From the NCBI RefSeq assembly GCF_000166055.1, contig NC_014664.1, positions 2,238,001-2,302,000 on the forward strand: DNA of 64,000 nt, given 5' to 3'. This DNA comes from Rhodomicrobium vannielii ATCC 17100 (GTDB taxonomy: Bacteria; Pseudomonadota; Alphaproteobacteria; Rhizobiales; Rhodomicrobiaceae). Positions 1 through 8,160 of the stretch are shown here, piece by piece. The notes beneath the pieces were generated by a model that was not told the origin of the DNA, made no database searches, and saw only the letters and a list, made by a program, of their open reading frames with translations. How positions within the stretch are numbered: position 1 is the stretch's first letter; each line of letters starts with the position of its first letter. A program made the translations under genes and the position numbers.

Positions 1-1273
1 CCTCGCCAAGCGAGGTTTTCAGATCGGCCAGAAGCGGCGCGCTTTGCTTCTGGCGCACGCGCAGGCGCTCGCTGGCGGGAAGGCCGTTGATGGAGCGCTC
101 GATGTCGAACAGCGCGTCGATGCGCTTGACCGCTTCCAGCGCAATCGGGGAGATGGCCGGCGCCTGTTTGCCGCGCTTCGCGTTGGCGGCGATGTCAGCC
201 AGTTCGAAGAACTGGCGCCTGGCGTGCGCCCAGCACAGCGCCGAGACGATGGCGCCTTTTTCGCGCGCCGGATCGTAAAGCCCGTTATAGCCGCTATAGG
301 CGTCGGCCTGCAAAATGCCGGCGAAGTCTCGAAGATGGCTCTCGGGATGCTCCTGCCTTCGGTCTCGCGAAGCGTAGTAAAGCGCGGCCGGCGGCGCGGT
401 CCCGCCAAAAGGGCGATCGTCTCTGACATAGGTCCAGATGCGGCCGGTGACTGTCTTGCCTTTCGCCAGGATCGGCACCGTCGTGTCGTCGCCAAACAAC
501 CGTTCGGCCGAAAGAACATGGGCCTCGATCAGCGCCTGGAGCGGTTGCAGCGCCGCCATGCAGGACCCAACCTGATCGGCCAGCGTCGAGACGGAAAGTT
601 CGACGCCTTCGCGCGCATACCGCTCGCTTTGCCGGTTGAGAGGCTGGTGCTGGCCGAACTTCTCGAACAAGATCATGGCCAAAAGGCCCGGCCCGGCAAA
701 ACCGCGCGGCGTTGCATGAAAGGGCGCCGGCGGTTGCGCGATCGCCTCGCAGCACCGGCAGGAGAACTTCTCGCGCACCGTTTGGATGACTTTCCAGCGG
801 CGCGGAACAACCTCGAGCGTCTCGGTGACGTCCTCGCCGAGCTTCGACAGCTTCGTCGAGCCGCAAGACGGACAACATGTCGGCGCCGGGAGCACCACGC
901 GCTCGCGCGGCAGATGCGCCGGGAAAGGCTTGCGCGATGGATGCTTGCGCGTAGAGGATGGCGTGCCTTGCGTCCGGGCTGTGGCTGTCTCGGCGAGAAG
1001 CTCGTCCTCGGCCGCGGCTGTCTCCAGCTCTTCGAGCTGAAGCTCCATCTGCTCCAGGAGCCGCGCCTTGTGCTCCGAGCGGCTACCGTAAAGCACCCGC
1101 CGCAGCTTCTCGATCTCGAGCCTCAGATGAGCGATCAGCGCGTCCGTGCTGGATGTCGCCGCGCGAGCGCGAGCCGCAACGGCCTCGGCGGAAAGGCGGG
1201 CGGCGCGCTCGGCGAGGATCATCGCATGCGCGGCGGCAAGGTCGGAAGGAAGAGCGTCAAGCGGCGTGGTCAC
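1..1273 (-). CDS. tnpC: IS66 transposase TnpC, truncated by window edge
   Basis: This is the DDE transposase of the IS66 element. Translation from a GTG at 1273 stays open to base 1. It shows the usual N-terminal coiled-coil (about residues 15-75, with LRLEIEKLRRVLYG), a zinc-finger region with CPSC and CRCC pairs, then the catalytic core with FGDDTTVPIL, ADAYSGYNGLY and SALCWAHARRQFFE, and a late segment with INGLPASERLRVRQ. No frameshift is seen. A later ATG at 1222 is possible, but family members usually include the LDALPSDLAAAHA stretch that the GTG start keeps. The C-terminus is outside the window. Confidence 0.9.
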   Translation of the reverse strand, partial: MTTPLDALPSDLAAAHAMILAERAARLSAEAVAARARAATSSTDALIAHLRLEIEKLRRVLYGSRSEHKARLLEQMELQLEELETAAAEDELLAETATARTQGTPSSTRKHPSRKPFPAHLPRERVVLPAPTCCPSCGSTKLSKLGEDVTETLEVVPRRWKVIQTVREKFSCRCCEAIAQPPAPFHATPRGFAGPGLLAMILFEKFGQHQPLNRQSERYAREGVELSVSTLADQVGSCMAALQPLQALIEAHVLSAERLFGDDTTVPILAKGKTVTGRIWTYVRDDRPFGGTAPPAALYYASRDRRQEHPESHLRDFAGILQADAYSGYNGLYDPAREKGAIVSALCWAHARRQFFELADIAANAKRGKQAPAISPIALEAVKRIDALFDIERSINGLPASERLRVRQKQSAPLLADLKTSLGE

Positions 1274-1318
1274 CCGACAAGAGAATCATGGTTCGCCAAC
1301 GTTTTCAAAGGCAAACCG

Positions 1319-1666
1319 TCAGCCAACCGAAGTCGGTCTCCAGGTTTTTTGCGGATTGCGCCAATCGATCCCGGAGAGCAGATAGCCAAGCTGCGCGGGC
1401 GAAATCGAGATCGCGCCGTCAGCCGGGCTCGGCCACAAGAACCGGCCTTTCTCCAGACGCTTCGTAAAAAGGCAGGCGCCCTGGCCGTCATGCCAGATCA
1501 CCTTCAGAAGATCGCCCCGGCGGCCGCGAAAGCAAAACAGATGGCCGCTCAAAGGATCGCGCTGCAAAACCTCCTGGACCTGCAAGGACAGCGACGGGAA
1601 GCCCCTGCGCATATCGGTGTGACCCGTCGCCAGCCACACCCGCACGCCGGTCGGAACCGGGATCAT
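1319..1666 (-). CDS. tnpB: IS66 accessory protein TnpB
   Basis: This 115-residue protein matches the short IS66 Orf2/TnpB family in length and in conserved blocks: VWLATGHTDMRRGF near the N-terminus, DPLSGHLFCFRGRRGD in the middle, and a C-terminal QKTWRP. TnpB is needed for transposition of IS66-type elements, but its biochemical role is not settled. Its start overlaps the end of tnpA by 4 bases (ATGA), implying translational coupling, and tnpC follows about 45 bases downstream. Confidence 0.92.
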   Translation of the reverse strand: MIPVPTGVRVWLATGHTDMRRGFPSLSLQVQEVLQRDPLSGHLFCFRGRRGDLLKVIWHDGQGACLFTKRLEKGRFLWPSPADGAISISPAQLGYLLSGIDWRNPQKTWRPTSVG

Positions 1667-2112
1667 GGTCTCCTCCCGTCGGCAATATCGAGAATGCGCT
1701 TCAACGCGCCCATGTCGGCGCCGGGGCCAACCCGCACGCGCCGCCCGTTCAAAAGCTCGATCTCGATGCGATTATCGGCGGCGGGCGCGTCACTGGCGCT
1801 GTGATCGTAGATCGTGTCGCGGCTCTTCCCTGGCGCCGTCAGAGAGACCGGCAGGAATGCCGGTGCGGGCTCTGGCTTCTCGTCGTTCTTGGCCAGCTTC
1901 CGCCAACGAAACAGAAGGCTTGGCTTGATCCCATGCCTGCGGGCGACCGCTGACACATTCACGCCGGGCTGCAAAGCCTCGGCGATGATCGCCTGCTTCT
2001 CGTCCTCGCTCCAGCGGCGCCGGGTATCAGCAACTACGGAATACCGGCGGGCAAAAGTATCTCCAGACATAGGCACGGGCATAGCTCCTGTCGCGACAAG
2101 CGTCACAGACAA
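1663..2112 (-). CDS. tnpA: IS66 accessory protein TnpA (helix-turn-helix)
   Basis: The 149-residue product has an N-terminal helix-turn-helix of the transposase-8 type (residues about 30-75: RRRWSEDEKQAIIAEALQPG, then VSAVARRHGIKPSLLFRWRK), a linker rich in Pro and Ala, and a C-terminal tail with IEIELLNGRRVRVGPG that is typical of IS66 Orf1. It probably binds the element ends. It is the first gene of the coupled tnpABC unit and lies about 50 bases from the IS end at 2160. Confidence 0.9.
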   Translation of the reverse strand: MSVTLVATGAMPVPMSGDTFARRYSVVADTRRRWSEDEKQAIIAEALQPGVNVSAVARRHGIKPSLLFRWRKLAKNDEKPEPAPAFLPVSLTAPGKSRDTIYDHSASDAPAADNRIEIELLNGRRVRVGPGADMGALKRILDIADGRRP

Positions 2113-2160
2113 GACCTGTCTCTTACACGCCCCGCAAGGCGGCCCTCAGCGGAGGCTTAC

Positions 2161-2553
2161 GAGCTGCGCGCACGGTCGGGCGTTGCAATCAACTCGGCGC
2201 AATACTGGCTGGCGGGAAGGGCGACACCCACCATGGGCAAGCTGTTCTCGTTCGCCAATGCCCTCGGCTTCGACATCGTGCTGCGCCGCCAACGCCCACG
2301 CTCAGCGGAGGCATCACGGGAAGTCAGCATCGGCGACCATCGCGCCGTCATGCGTGCCCTGTTCTTCGAGCGACGCCTCAAAACTATGAGCGTTTTCGAT
2401 GCGGAGTTCCGGAGCGGGGTGAGCGTCAGCGCCTCCTACGCTTGGAAAGATGGCGCCTATCCGCAGTTCGCGAACTTCGTCGCCTTCGTCGGCGCCCTTG
2501 GCTTCGAGGTGGTGCTGAAAAAACTCAAGCAGGACGGCGCCATAATGGAATGA
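2161..2553 (+). pseudogene. Tandem helix-turn-helix protein, 5' part removed by IS66
   Basis: An open frame runs from the IS66 end (2161, no start codon) to a TGA at 2551-2553. It encodes two related blocks. The first has RSGVAINSAQYWLAGRATPT followed by LFSFANALGFDIVLRR; the second has RSGVSVSASYAWKDGAYPQF followed by FVAFVGALGFEVVLKK. Each looks like the end of an XRE-type helix-turn-helix, the usual '...L.FA.ALG..I.L' pattern of small antitoxin-like regulators. The first block is cut at the IS boundary. An internal ATG at 2233 could still yield 106 residues, but it would lack the first HTH. The frame overlaps the convergent ATPase gene by 29 bases. Confidence 0.6.
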
Positions 2554-4402
2554 ACGCCGCGCGATCATCGTCCTTCGCCGTGCCCCCAGCGAACCATTCG
2601 TAATTCACGGCTTTCGCAACATCAAGTGGCGGCTCTTTGTTCTCGATAACTATTACTTGGATATCTCTGTTTATCGACTTTAGCGAGTTCCAGAACGCTT
2701 CTTCGACGCATGAATCTACGGGGTCCATTCTTCCTTTTACTTGTGATCCCTTCTTTTTATAGCTCGTTAGCGGTGAATCAATCATGATAAAACCTGGATG
2801 CGGACGACCTTCGCGCTGACAGTAGCGCAATAATGCCACCACAAATGCCGAGTGGAGCACAGCTCTAACGCCTTTGCCATGCGACTGGCGGGCTTGACCA
2901 TCGACAATGATATCGAATGCTGTGTCGTCGAACTCTACTTGACCCGGACCGACCCAGCGCCATTCCTTTAGCACAGCTTCAATTTCGTCGCAGAAGGCCC
3001 GAAGGGCTTTTCTGGGAAGAGGCTCCCACTGTCTCGCTGTGCCACCTGCCATGTAAGCGACACGTTCAATTTCCGCTTTCATCGCGCGAAGACTATCTAA
3101 TTGATCCCGATCCGCCTTTTTTGTTTCCAGATCTACGCGCCTTGCGATCAGCGCCTGAAGCTGTATCGTGTCGGCTCTCAAGGCAGGTTGCAAGACTTGG
3201 TCGAGCCGTCTTTCCGTTCGCTCCAATGTTTCTTTAGCTGCATTCCATTGGCGCTCCCGTTCTTCGCGACGCACATTGAGGCTCTCGATAGCTTGATAGA
3301 GGTCCTTTTGTTGGGCTAGGATTTTTGAAGCTTCGGCGCGCGCCGACTCGTAAATTTCTGCACTACTCGATGCGGCGAGATGAGCGTGATGAGGTGTCAT
3401 CAATTGATCGCAGAGGGGGCATTTTACCTCCTGCAGCGCTTCGAAATAGTGCGCGCCCTCAGCTATGAAATCGAGCCGTGAGAGATCAGAACTGTAACGC
3501 TCCTCCAACAAACGATACCGTGTTAGCAATTCGTCGATGGCACGCATTTGCGCTTCTGCGTAGTGTGTGTCAGCGATTGCTTCTTTTCTCTTCTCCTCCA
3601 AACGTTGACTGGATTTTTCGTAAGAAAATATACGATTATAAATATCATTAATACTGATATCTACTCTATCTATTATTTCGTTTGGTATTATCTCATAAAT
3701 AGAACTAACTTTATCTTCGAGTGGCGCTATTAATTCTGCGATAACACCTAGTTTTGCGCTTGCCTTTGCCTTTGTTATTTCTTGCTTCTCATTCGCAACT
3801 ATACCTTCATCGTCTTTTCCGGAAAGGATGAATGCGAACATCCTCTTGCGTGCAGTTGAATCGTAACCACCAGGCCCAAGGACGGGGGACTGTTTTTCGA
3901 TTACCGAGACTTCGTCGACCATGATTAAAGGAATAAATGTGCGGATAGTCAGTCTCTGTGTCTTTCCATCACTGTTTGATCGCAGCATAGCGTCGGGTAT
4001 CCCGGCAAACGGAAATAGTACGGATGTCACGTCCTTAGCGGCGCTCTTTCCGTGCCGGCGCGGGATTACCCTCGCGCCAGTGTTTAAGGAAATGTCGCTA
4101 ATTCGACACGGGTAGGCCGCCATGTCGCCCGTTTTCAGACTTCGCTCCAACGTGAGAATCTCGCCGCTCGAATTCTGAAACTCCACATAGAGCTGCAGAT
4201 ATGGGGCATCCTCTGGTATGCGGTTGCTGAGCTCGTCAGCACCAAAAATATAATCCACACAGCGGAGTAGGTAGCTTTTGCCGGTCTCGGATTCGCCCGC
4301 GACTATGTTTCCCCCCGAGGTGAAGCCGACGCTCGCATCACTAACACCCGAGCCGCGAATAAGGATTTTGCGAAGTTGTAACAACTCACAGCTCCAGTGC
4401 AT
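2525..4402 (-). CDS. ABC-3C system ATPase, Rad50/SMC-like with zinc hook
   Basis: A 625-residue P-loop ATPase. Walker A is GESETGKS (residues 36-43); Walker B is FIMIDSPL (about 538-545), preceded by an ABC-signature-like segment SHGKGVRAVLHSAFVVALL. Two coiled-coil arms (about 205-310 and 345-450) flank CPLC at 328-331, the CxxC zinc hook of Rad50-like proteins. The Walker A second position is unusual (GESET rather than GxNGS/GPNG). It is the third gene of an operon whose order (nuclease effector, middle component, ATPase) fits the ABC-three-component systems defined by comparative genomics as conflict systems. It overlaps the middle component by 17 bases. AT-rich tracts around 3600-3730 differ from neighbouring DNA and suggest transfer. 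Confidence 0.85.
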   Translation of the reverse strand: MHWSCELLQLRKILIRGSGVSDASVGFTSGGNIVAGESETGKSYLLRCVDYIFGADELSNRIPEDAPYLQLYVEFQNSSGEILTLERSLKTGDMAAYPCRISDISLNTGARVIPRRHGKSAAKDVTSVLFPFAGIPDAMLRSNSDGKTQRLTIRTFIPLIMVDEVSVIEKQSPVLGPGGYDSTARKRMFAFILSGKDDEGIVANEKQEITKAKASAKLGVIAELIAPLEDKVSSIYEIIPNEIIDRVDISINDIYNRIFSYEKSSQRLEEKRKEAIADTHYAEAQMRAIDELLTRYRLLEERYSSDLSRLDFIAEGAHYFEALQEVKCPLCDQLMTPHHAHLAASSSAEIYESARAEASKILAQQKDLYQAIESLNVRREERERQWNAAKETLERTERRLDQVLQPALRADTIQLQALIARRVDLETKKADRDQLDSLRAMKAEIERVAYMAGGTARQWEPLPRKALRAFCDEIEAVLKEWRWVGPGQVEFDDTAFDIIVDGQARQSHGKGVRAVLHSAFVVALLRYCQREGRPHPGFIMIDSPLTSYKKKGSQVKGRMDPVDSCVEEAFWNSLKSINRDIQVIVIENKEPPLDVAKAVNYEWFAGGTAKDDDRAAFIPLWRRPA

Positions 4403-4931
4403 TGATGGCGGTTAGGTTGTCGAATTCCGCACCCCAGTTGGGGATATTCTTGGACATATAGGCTTGTAGATCGCTATCGTCATAGTGATGAAATTCTGAA
4501 ATCAGCCATGAGGATCTTACGCGTAACCCATCCGCGTAAGCTGTCTGCATCAGCATGAGAAAAGCGGAAGTTAATTTTGTCGAATGATAGTTAATTCCAC
4601 GTGCGTCTAAGGTCTTTTGTATAAGCTCCCGTGCGAACATCTCATTCAGGCCGAGCTGCACCAAGTCGCGTCTTATGAGCAGCTCAGTACTGCGGTGTGG
4701 GACTGGTGGATGGAGACTTACCGGCCCGCCTGGAACGTCCCCAGAGTGTACGAGTAAGTAGTCATAAAAAATAAGACGCTGGAGATCGAGCGAAGTACCT
4801 TCAGCCGCAGCTAACACAAACAGAAGCCTCAATCCGCATTCCAGCGGAGAATTAAAGGGGCGTGCTAGCCGAGCATGATCGATCATTACTCGCACCATCG
4901 GACTAGGCCCTCGTTTGCGAGTTGGTGGCAC
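4386..4931 (-). CDS. ABC-3C system middle component
   Basis: A 181-residue protein with no catalytic motif that I can see. Residues about 20-40 (RPFNSPLECGLRLLFVLAAA) and the following helices with HRSTELLIRRDLVQLGLNEM resemble the small helical 'middle component' (MC2-like) that links effector and ATPase in ABC-3C systems. Position supports this: it overlaps the upstream nuclease gene by 46 bases and the downstream ATPase by 17 bases, so the three proteins are almost certainly co-translated and act together. The exact MC subfamily is inferred from remembered motifs. Confidence 0.72.
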   Translation of the reverse strand: MPPTRKRGPSPMVRVMIDHARLARPFNSPLECGLRLLFVLAAAEGTSLDLQRLIFYDYLLVHSGDVPGGPVSLHPPVPHRSTELLIRRDLVQLGLNEMFARELIQKTLDARGINYHSTKLTSAFLMLMQTAYADGLRVRSSWLISEFHHYDDSDLQAYMSKNIPNWGAEFDNLTAINALEL

Positions 4932-6025
4932 ATTCCCTCCCGATCATTGGCGAGGACATGTTGGGCAAGGAGGTGGGTACCGAGCTGAAGTTGCTGCGCG
5001 CCTTTTACTGTCCTAGTAAGCCGCTGAAAGCCGGTTGCGGTGCTGTCGCTATACCAGTGAAAAAGCCCATCACAGAATTCGGTCAGAAGTGTATCGAAGA
5101 ATTTGACATCTGCCATTTGATCTCGCGCAAGCTCTTTAAGACCCTCTGCACAATAAAACGTAATTCTCGAACGATCAAAGAGTGAGCGAAAATTTTGGAA
5201 TTGGACGAAGTCCGCTGTTCCAGATACTGGCGCTCCTATTTCGTTAGAAATTACTTTAAATAATTGATGGACATATACGGTTTCTCTGGGAGCCACCTCT
5301 GATGGAGGTTGTGGTGGTCTTGCCCTCTGTATGAGAGGCAATCCAAATACGGTGAGGTGATATCGCGTTTGGCTATGCTCCTCAATGAGCTCATGGGGCT
5401 GTTTGGCTCGAAAAATGCTGAAGTCGAATTGCTTGATGTGCGCTCTTAGATCATCGGAAAGAGCTATGGGCTCATCCCGGATTTGCTTACGGCAATATTT
5501 GTCCCAGTTTTGGATGATATAGGCTTTGAGTTCGTTCGGCTTATCGAGAAGATCTTGAAAGGGTGAGGTGACGCCTTTATGGGTTACGAAATAGTACTGC
5601 TCTGGTGGCGAGTAGTCACCTCGCATCGTGTAATACATCACCTTTGCTATTTCTGCCGCCGCCACGCCCGCGCCTAGTGCCCCGCCATAGTGTTTGCATT
5701 GATATAAGCGCCAACGGCGTTGGCGTGCTGTGGAGGGGTCTAGCCAAGCGATGACATCGCGCCCCTTGTCGCCCGAGCCGCCGCGCTGTTGAACCTCGAC
5801 GATCTCGGGGACCTTAATTGCGATATATCCCGATACCCATTCGAGGGTAAAACGCTCGAACTCGGCGGGGCTGAACTGAGCGACGCGGTCGAGCGGCTTT
5901 ACGGGCAACCCGCATCCGAGGCCGAGTAGACGCGCGTTTGCGTCCGGCCACGGAGTCGGTGGCGCGAGCGTCTCGGCCGCGGCAGAAAGATGTGAGTGCA
6001 GGGACTTCGACACGCCGCCACCCAA
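4886..6025 (-). CDS. ABC-3C effector: PD-(D/E)XK nuclease with C-terminal coupling domain
   Basis: The 379-residue product has a restriction-endonuclease-like fold in its N-terminal half: FSPAEFERFTLEWV (about 51-64), GGSGDKGRDVIAW (82-94, catalytic Asp at 90) and YQCK (108-111), spaced as in Mrr-like PD-(D/E)XK nucleases. The C-terminal half (about 190-379) has no motif I recognise and would be the ABC-3C C-terminal domain that docks on the middle component. The listed start is a TTG at 6025, and a GTG four codons later is also possible; the nuclease domain only begins near residue 50. It is the promoter-proximal gene of the operon. The target (DNA or RNA) cannot be told from sequence. Confidence 0.78.
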   Translation of the reverse strand: MGGGVSKSLHSHLSAAAETLAPPTPWPDANARLLGLGCGLPVKPLDRVAQFSPAEFERFTLEWVSGYIAIKVPEIVEVQQRGGSGDKGRDVIAWLDPSTARQRRWRLYQCKHYGGALGAGVAAAEIAKVMYYTMRGDYSPPEQYYFVTHKGVTSPFQDLLDKPNELKAYIIQNWDKYCRKQIRDEPIALSDDLRAHIKQFDFSIFRAKQPHELIEEHSQTRYHLTVFGLPLIQRARPPQPPSEVAPRETVYVHQLFKVISNEIGAPVSGTADFVQFQNFRSLFDRSRITFYCAEGLKELARDQMADVKFFDTLLTEFCDGLFHWYSDSTATGFQRLTRTVKGAQQLQLGTHLLAQHVLANDREGMCHQLANEGLVRWCE

Positions 6026-6153
6026 GAAAAACGGGGAAGGACTGCCTTATATTATCTCTGAATGCAAGTTCTACATATATGTATATGCCCGCTTCAATCC
6101 GCCGCGACGCAGATTTCCAAGATATTAGGATAGCGCCATAAGGGGCGGCCGTG

Positions 6154-6417
6154 TCATCCCATGCTTTGATGACCTTGGTGGGGGAGGCAAGCCTCTTTTG
6201 GTTTCTCTAAAGCGGACTTCATATCGCTGACAGCGCGTTCAAGCGCGGCAACAGCGCATTCTACGGTGGCCCATCGATCTTCGTTGGGTGCGCGGCTTTC
6301 GATCGCTGTGAGAAGCAGACTGCATGCCTGCGCGGCCACGTCGATGTGTTCGCTGAATTCAGCGGCGCTATGACCAGTGTCGGGTAGGTCAAACGCAGGA
6401 ACAAGTGAGAACGCCAT
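6154..6417 (-). CDS. Small hypothetical protein, 87 aa
   Basis: A short acidic, Ala-rich, mostly helical protein with no motif that I recognise. Support for its being real: a good ribosome site (CTGGAG about 8 bases before the ATG), a sensible composition, and a long conserved-looking leader upstream that can fold (6518-6627). It resembles, only loosely, small island-encoded proteins of the DUF3077 kind in Pseudomonas. It lies upstream of the ABC-3C operon on the same strand, 128 bases away, and could share its promoter. Confidence 0.5.
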   Translation of the reverse strand: MAFSLVPAFDLPDTGHSAAEFSEHIDVAAQACSLLLTAIESRAPNEDRWATVECAVAALERAVSDMKSALEKPKEACLPHQGHQSMG

Positions 6418-6517
6418 TTGAGAACTCCAGTGAGTTGTTCAGCCTCTCACCCTGTTCAAGGGGCGAGACCGGGTGTTTGAACACGGTCACTGGTCCCGCC
6501 TACGGCCTTCCCCTTTC

Positions 6518-6586
6518 GGGTATTGTATAGCCGCAGACACCCGGCCATAGGCGAACGCCTTCCGCATGGAAGGTGTTGCAATACCC
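6518..6586. ncRNA. Candidate structured RNA with three-way junction
   Basis: An 8-bp outer stem (GGGTATTG at 6518-6525 with CAATACCC at 6579-6586) encloses two hairpins. Arm 1 is 6526-6549, built on GCCG/CGGC with flanking TAT/ATA. Arm 2 is 6556-6575, with CCTTCC, a GCAT loop and GGAAGG, extended by C-G and G-T. The G-T pair at 6557/6574 is a wobble only if the plus strand is transcribed; the minus strand would have a mismatch there. A terminator-like hairpin for minus-strand transcription lies just beyond (6598-6627). No known RNA family comes to mind. Folding is by eye only. Confidence 0.4.
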
Positions 6587-6597
6587 ATGGGCATAAA

Positions 6598-6627
6598 AAA
6601 TCCGCGTTGGTCTTCGAGCGCGGATTT
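6598..6627 (-). terminator. Rho-independent terminator-like hairpin
   Basis: AAATCCGCG (6598-6606) pairs with CGCGGATTT (6619-6627) around a 12-base loop. On the minus strand the stem is followed by a run of T (the A-run at 6595-6600). It could end a short minus-strand transcript, or act as an attenuator in the leader of the small ORF at 6154-6417. Confidence 0.5.
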
Positions 6628-6904
6628 GCCAGTGATGGTGTGTTCAGCACCTGCCAAAACATAGGCTCCGATCCGCGCATTCGTCAACCGTGCGAGGGCC
6701 GAACATTTCTGGCTGGAAGTGCTGCTGTTGCCTGACCGTAATGCGTCTTCAAGGTAGGTGCGATGGTGGCGGGTTGCCCTTCCAGCTGTCGGTGAGGCGC
6801 AAGCGTTCTCAAGCCTCATCGACGTAAGAACCAGTCCGGGGCTTAGCGGATCGACGTATGATCTTGCGCATCAACCGCCGCCTTTGGATGTGAAGGAAGC
6901 GCAT

Positions 6905-7309
6905 ATGGCTCGTCATGATCTCTTCGGCCTAGCGCTCGACGCTGACGCAGCACGCCGGGCCGCGGAGGCGCTTTTCGAAACGGTTAAGCGCGAACTTGAT
7001 TCGGTCCTTCCGACCTGTGCCGAGGCCTTGCACATTGGCGCAACCTCCATCCCTGGCTGCCTCACGAAGGGTGATCTAGACATCGTGGTGCGCGTCGAAC
7101 GAGCCGACTTCTCGGGTGTGAAGCGGTGCTTCTCCACGCTCTTTTCTCCCAACGTAGGCTCGACTTGCACCGATGATTTTGCGGCGTTCGAGGACGACCG
7201 TCGGACGCCTCATCTAGGCATTCAACTGACAGCTAAGGTGGCCGCGAAGGACGTCTTTGTGGGAAGGATATTGCGGGCAAGGCCGTCATCCGTGCGCCCG
7301 TCCAAATAG
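6905..7309 (+). CDS. GrpB-like nucleotidyltransferase-family protein, short C-terminus
   Basis: The ATG at 6905 is preceded by GAAGGAAG and gives 134 residues. Motif IGATSIPGCLTKGDLDIVVR is the nucleotidyltransferase-like core of the GrpB family, followed by FAAFEDDRRTPHLGIQLTAK and DVFVGRILRARP. Full GrpB-type domains usually continue another 25-30 residues after this point, so the protein may be truncated or frameshifted near 7265; the -1 frame there remains open for some distance but gives no clear family continuation. Function of the family is not established. Confidence 0.6.
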   Translation: MARHDLFGLALDADAARRAAEALFETVKRELDSVLPTCAEALHIGATSIPGCLTKGDLDIVVRVERADFSGVKRCFSTLFSPNVGSTCTDDFAAFEDDRRTPHLGIQLTAKVAAKDVFVGRILRARPSSVRPSK

Positions 7310-7591
7310 GTAAGCCGGAAAGCTAAGCCCCTCCGATAGCGGTTTCCTTAGCGGCGAGTTCGAGCGCTAGCGTGGCCATAAATAAAGCCGGCTTTCTACA
7401 CGTAGAATGCTTCGCAGCGACCAAGACTTGAGAAAGCCGCGGGACGTATCCTTGGCAAAGGCGTAATGCGGTTGCAAGCGGGCTCGCGATCTACCGTTTC
7501 CTGGCATCTCTGGTGTTTACCCAACAGATTACCCCGGGGCGAAAAACCGAATTTTTAGGGTATGATTTAGGGGCTAAGCCCTTGAAATTAA

Positions 7592-7668
7592 TGGCGCACC
7601 GGGGAAGATTCGAACTCCCGACCCCCAGATTCGTAGTCTGGTGCTCTATCCAGCTGAGCTACCGGTGC
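7592..7668 (-). tRNA. tRNA-Arg (anticodon ACG), CCA encoded
   Basis: Read on the minus strand the cloverleaf is complete: acceptor GCACCGG/CCGGTGC, D-stem GCTC/GAGC, anticodon arm CCAGA-CTACGAA-TCTGG with ACG at the anticodon, T-arm GGGAG-TTCGAAT-CTTCC, discriminator G and an encoded CCA (7594-7592). A34 would be edited to inosine by TadA to read CGU/CGC/CGA. The 3' end faces the island at lower coordinates, which is the usual orientation for element integration. Confidence 0.97.
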
Positions 7669-7952
7669 GGAGCAGAGTCGCTCGAAGCGATCTGCGAAGG
7701 CCCATATCTCTAGCGGGTTAAACGCCGGTGTGCAAGCGTTCCGTCGCGAAATTTCGGACCTTTTTCGGCCGCGTCGCCGACGTTTCGAAACGGCGCTTTT
7801 CCGATGTACCCGTTCATAGGTAGAGCCCGTTCTGGCTTTGCCCTTTGTTGGGCGGGTAGCAAACTCGGAGGCTCGCATGCGGGCGTCCCGTGCTGTAGCT
7901 GCCAGGCTCGATGATCCGGCGCGCGTGCTCGGGCTCCAGAACAGGTGCTCAT

Positions 7953-8066
7953 TCAGGTGGCGTCGCTGATGCAGTACTTCCGGCAAATAGCAGTCGTTGG
8001 CAGCCCCGCCTGATGCTCTTTCAAAATCCCGATAATCTGCTCTTCAGAAAAGCGGCTCCGCTTCAT
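7953..8066 (-). pseudogene. IS3-family OrfA fragment
   Basis: From the ATG at 8066 the minus strand reads 37 residues starting KRSRFSEEQIIGILKEHQAG and continuing TTAICRKYCISDAT, the first helix-turn-helix of IS3-family OrfA (IS407-like). A TGA at 7955-7953 ends it where a full OrfA would continue into the WKSKYGG region. No OrfB or terminal repeats are seen nearby, so this is a relic. The stretch 7669-7952 between it and the tRNA holds only unrecognisable sequence. Confidence 0.75.
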
Positions 8067-8160
8067 TTCCGTCTCCCCCTCGGAAAGCGGACCATAACCT
8101 GAAAGCAGGGGCATTCCGGGGTAGGTCAATATGGCCCCTGATTTGAAGCGAAAGAAACAA

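Larger units (their letters stand above)
1..2160 (-). mobile_element. IS66-family insertion sequence, left end outside window
   Basis: Three genes in the order tnpA-tnpB-tnpC on the minus strand give the standard IS66 layout. The end upstream of tnpA is at 2160: read on the minus strand it starts GTAAGC, the usual IS66 terminus, and the next base belongs to an interrupted host gene. The other end lies beyond base 1, so the terminal inverted repeat and the expected 8-bp target duplication (GAGCTGCG at 2161-2168 would be one copy) cannot be checked here. All three frames look intact as far as they are visible, so the element may be recent. Confidence 0.9.

Noticed and set aside
44-1804. 586-codon plus-strand open frame opposite the IS66 genes
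   Set aside because: It is the mirror of tnpC/tnpB in GC-rich DNA; the minus-strand frames carry clear IS66 motifs and this one carries none.
7669-7952. Open frames between the tRNA and the IS3 fragment
   Set aside because: They continue past the OrfA stop or overlap the tRNA and have no recognisable family, so I treat them as remnants.
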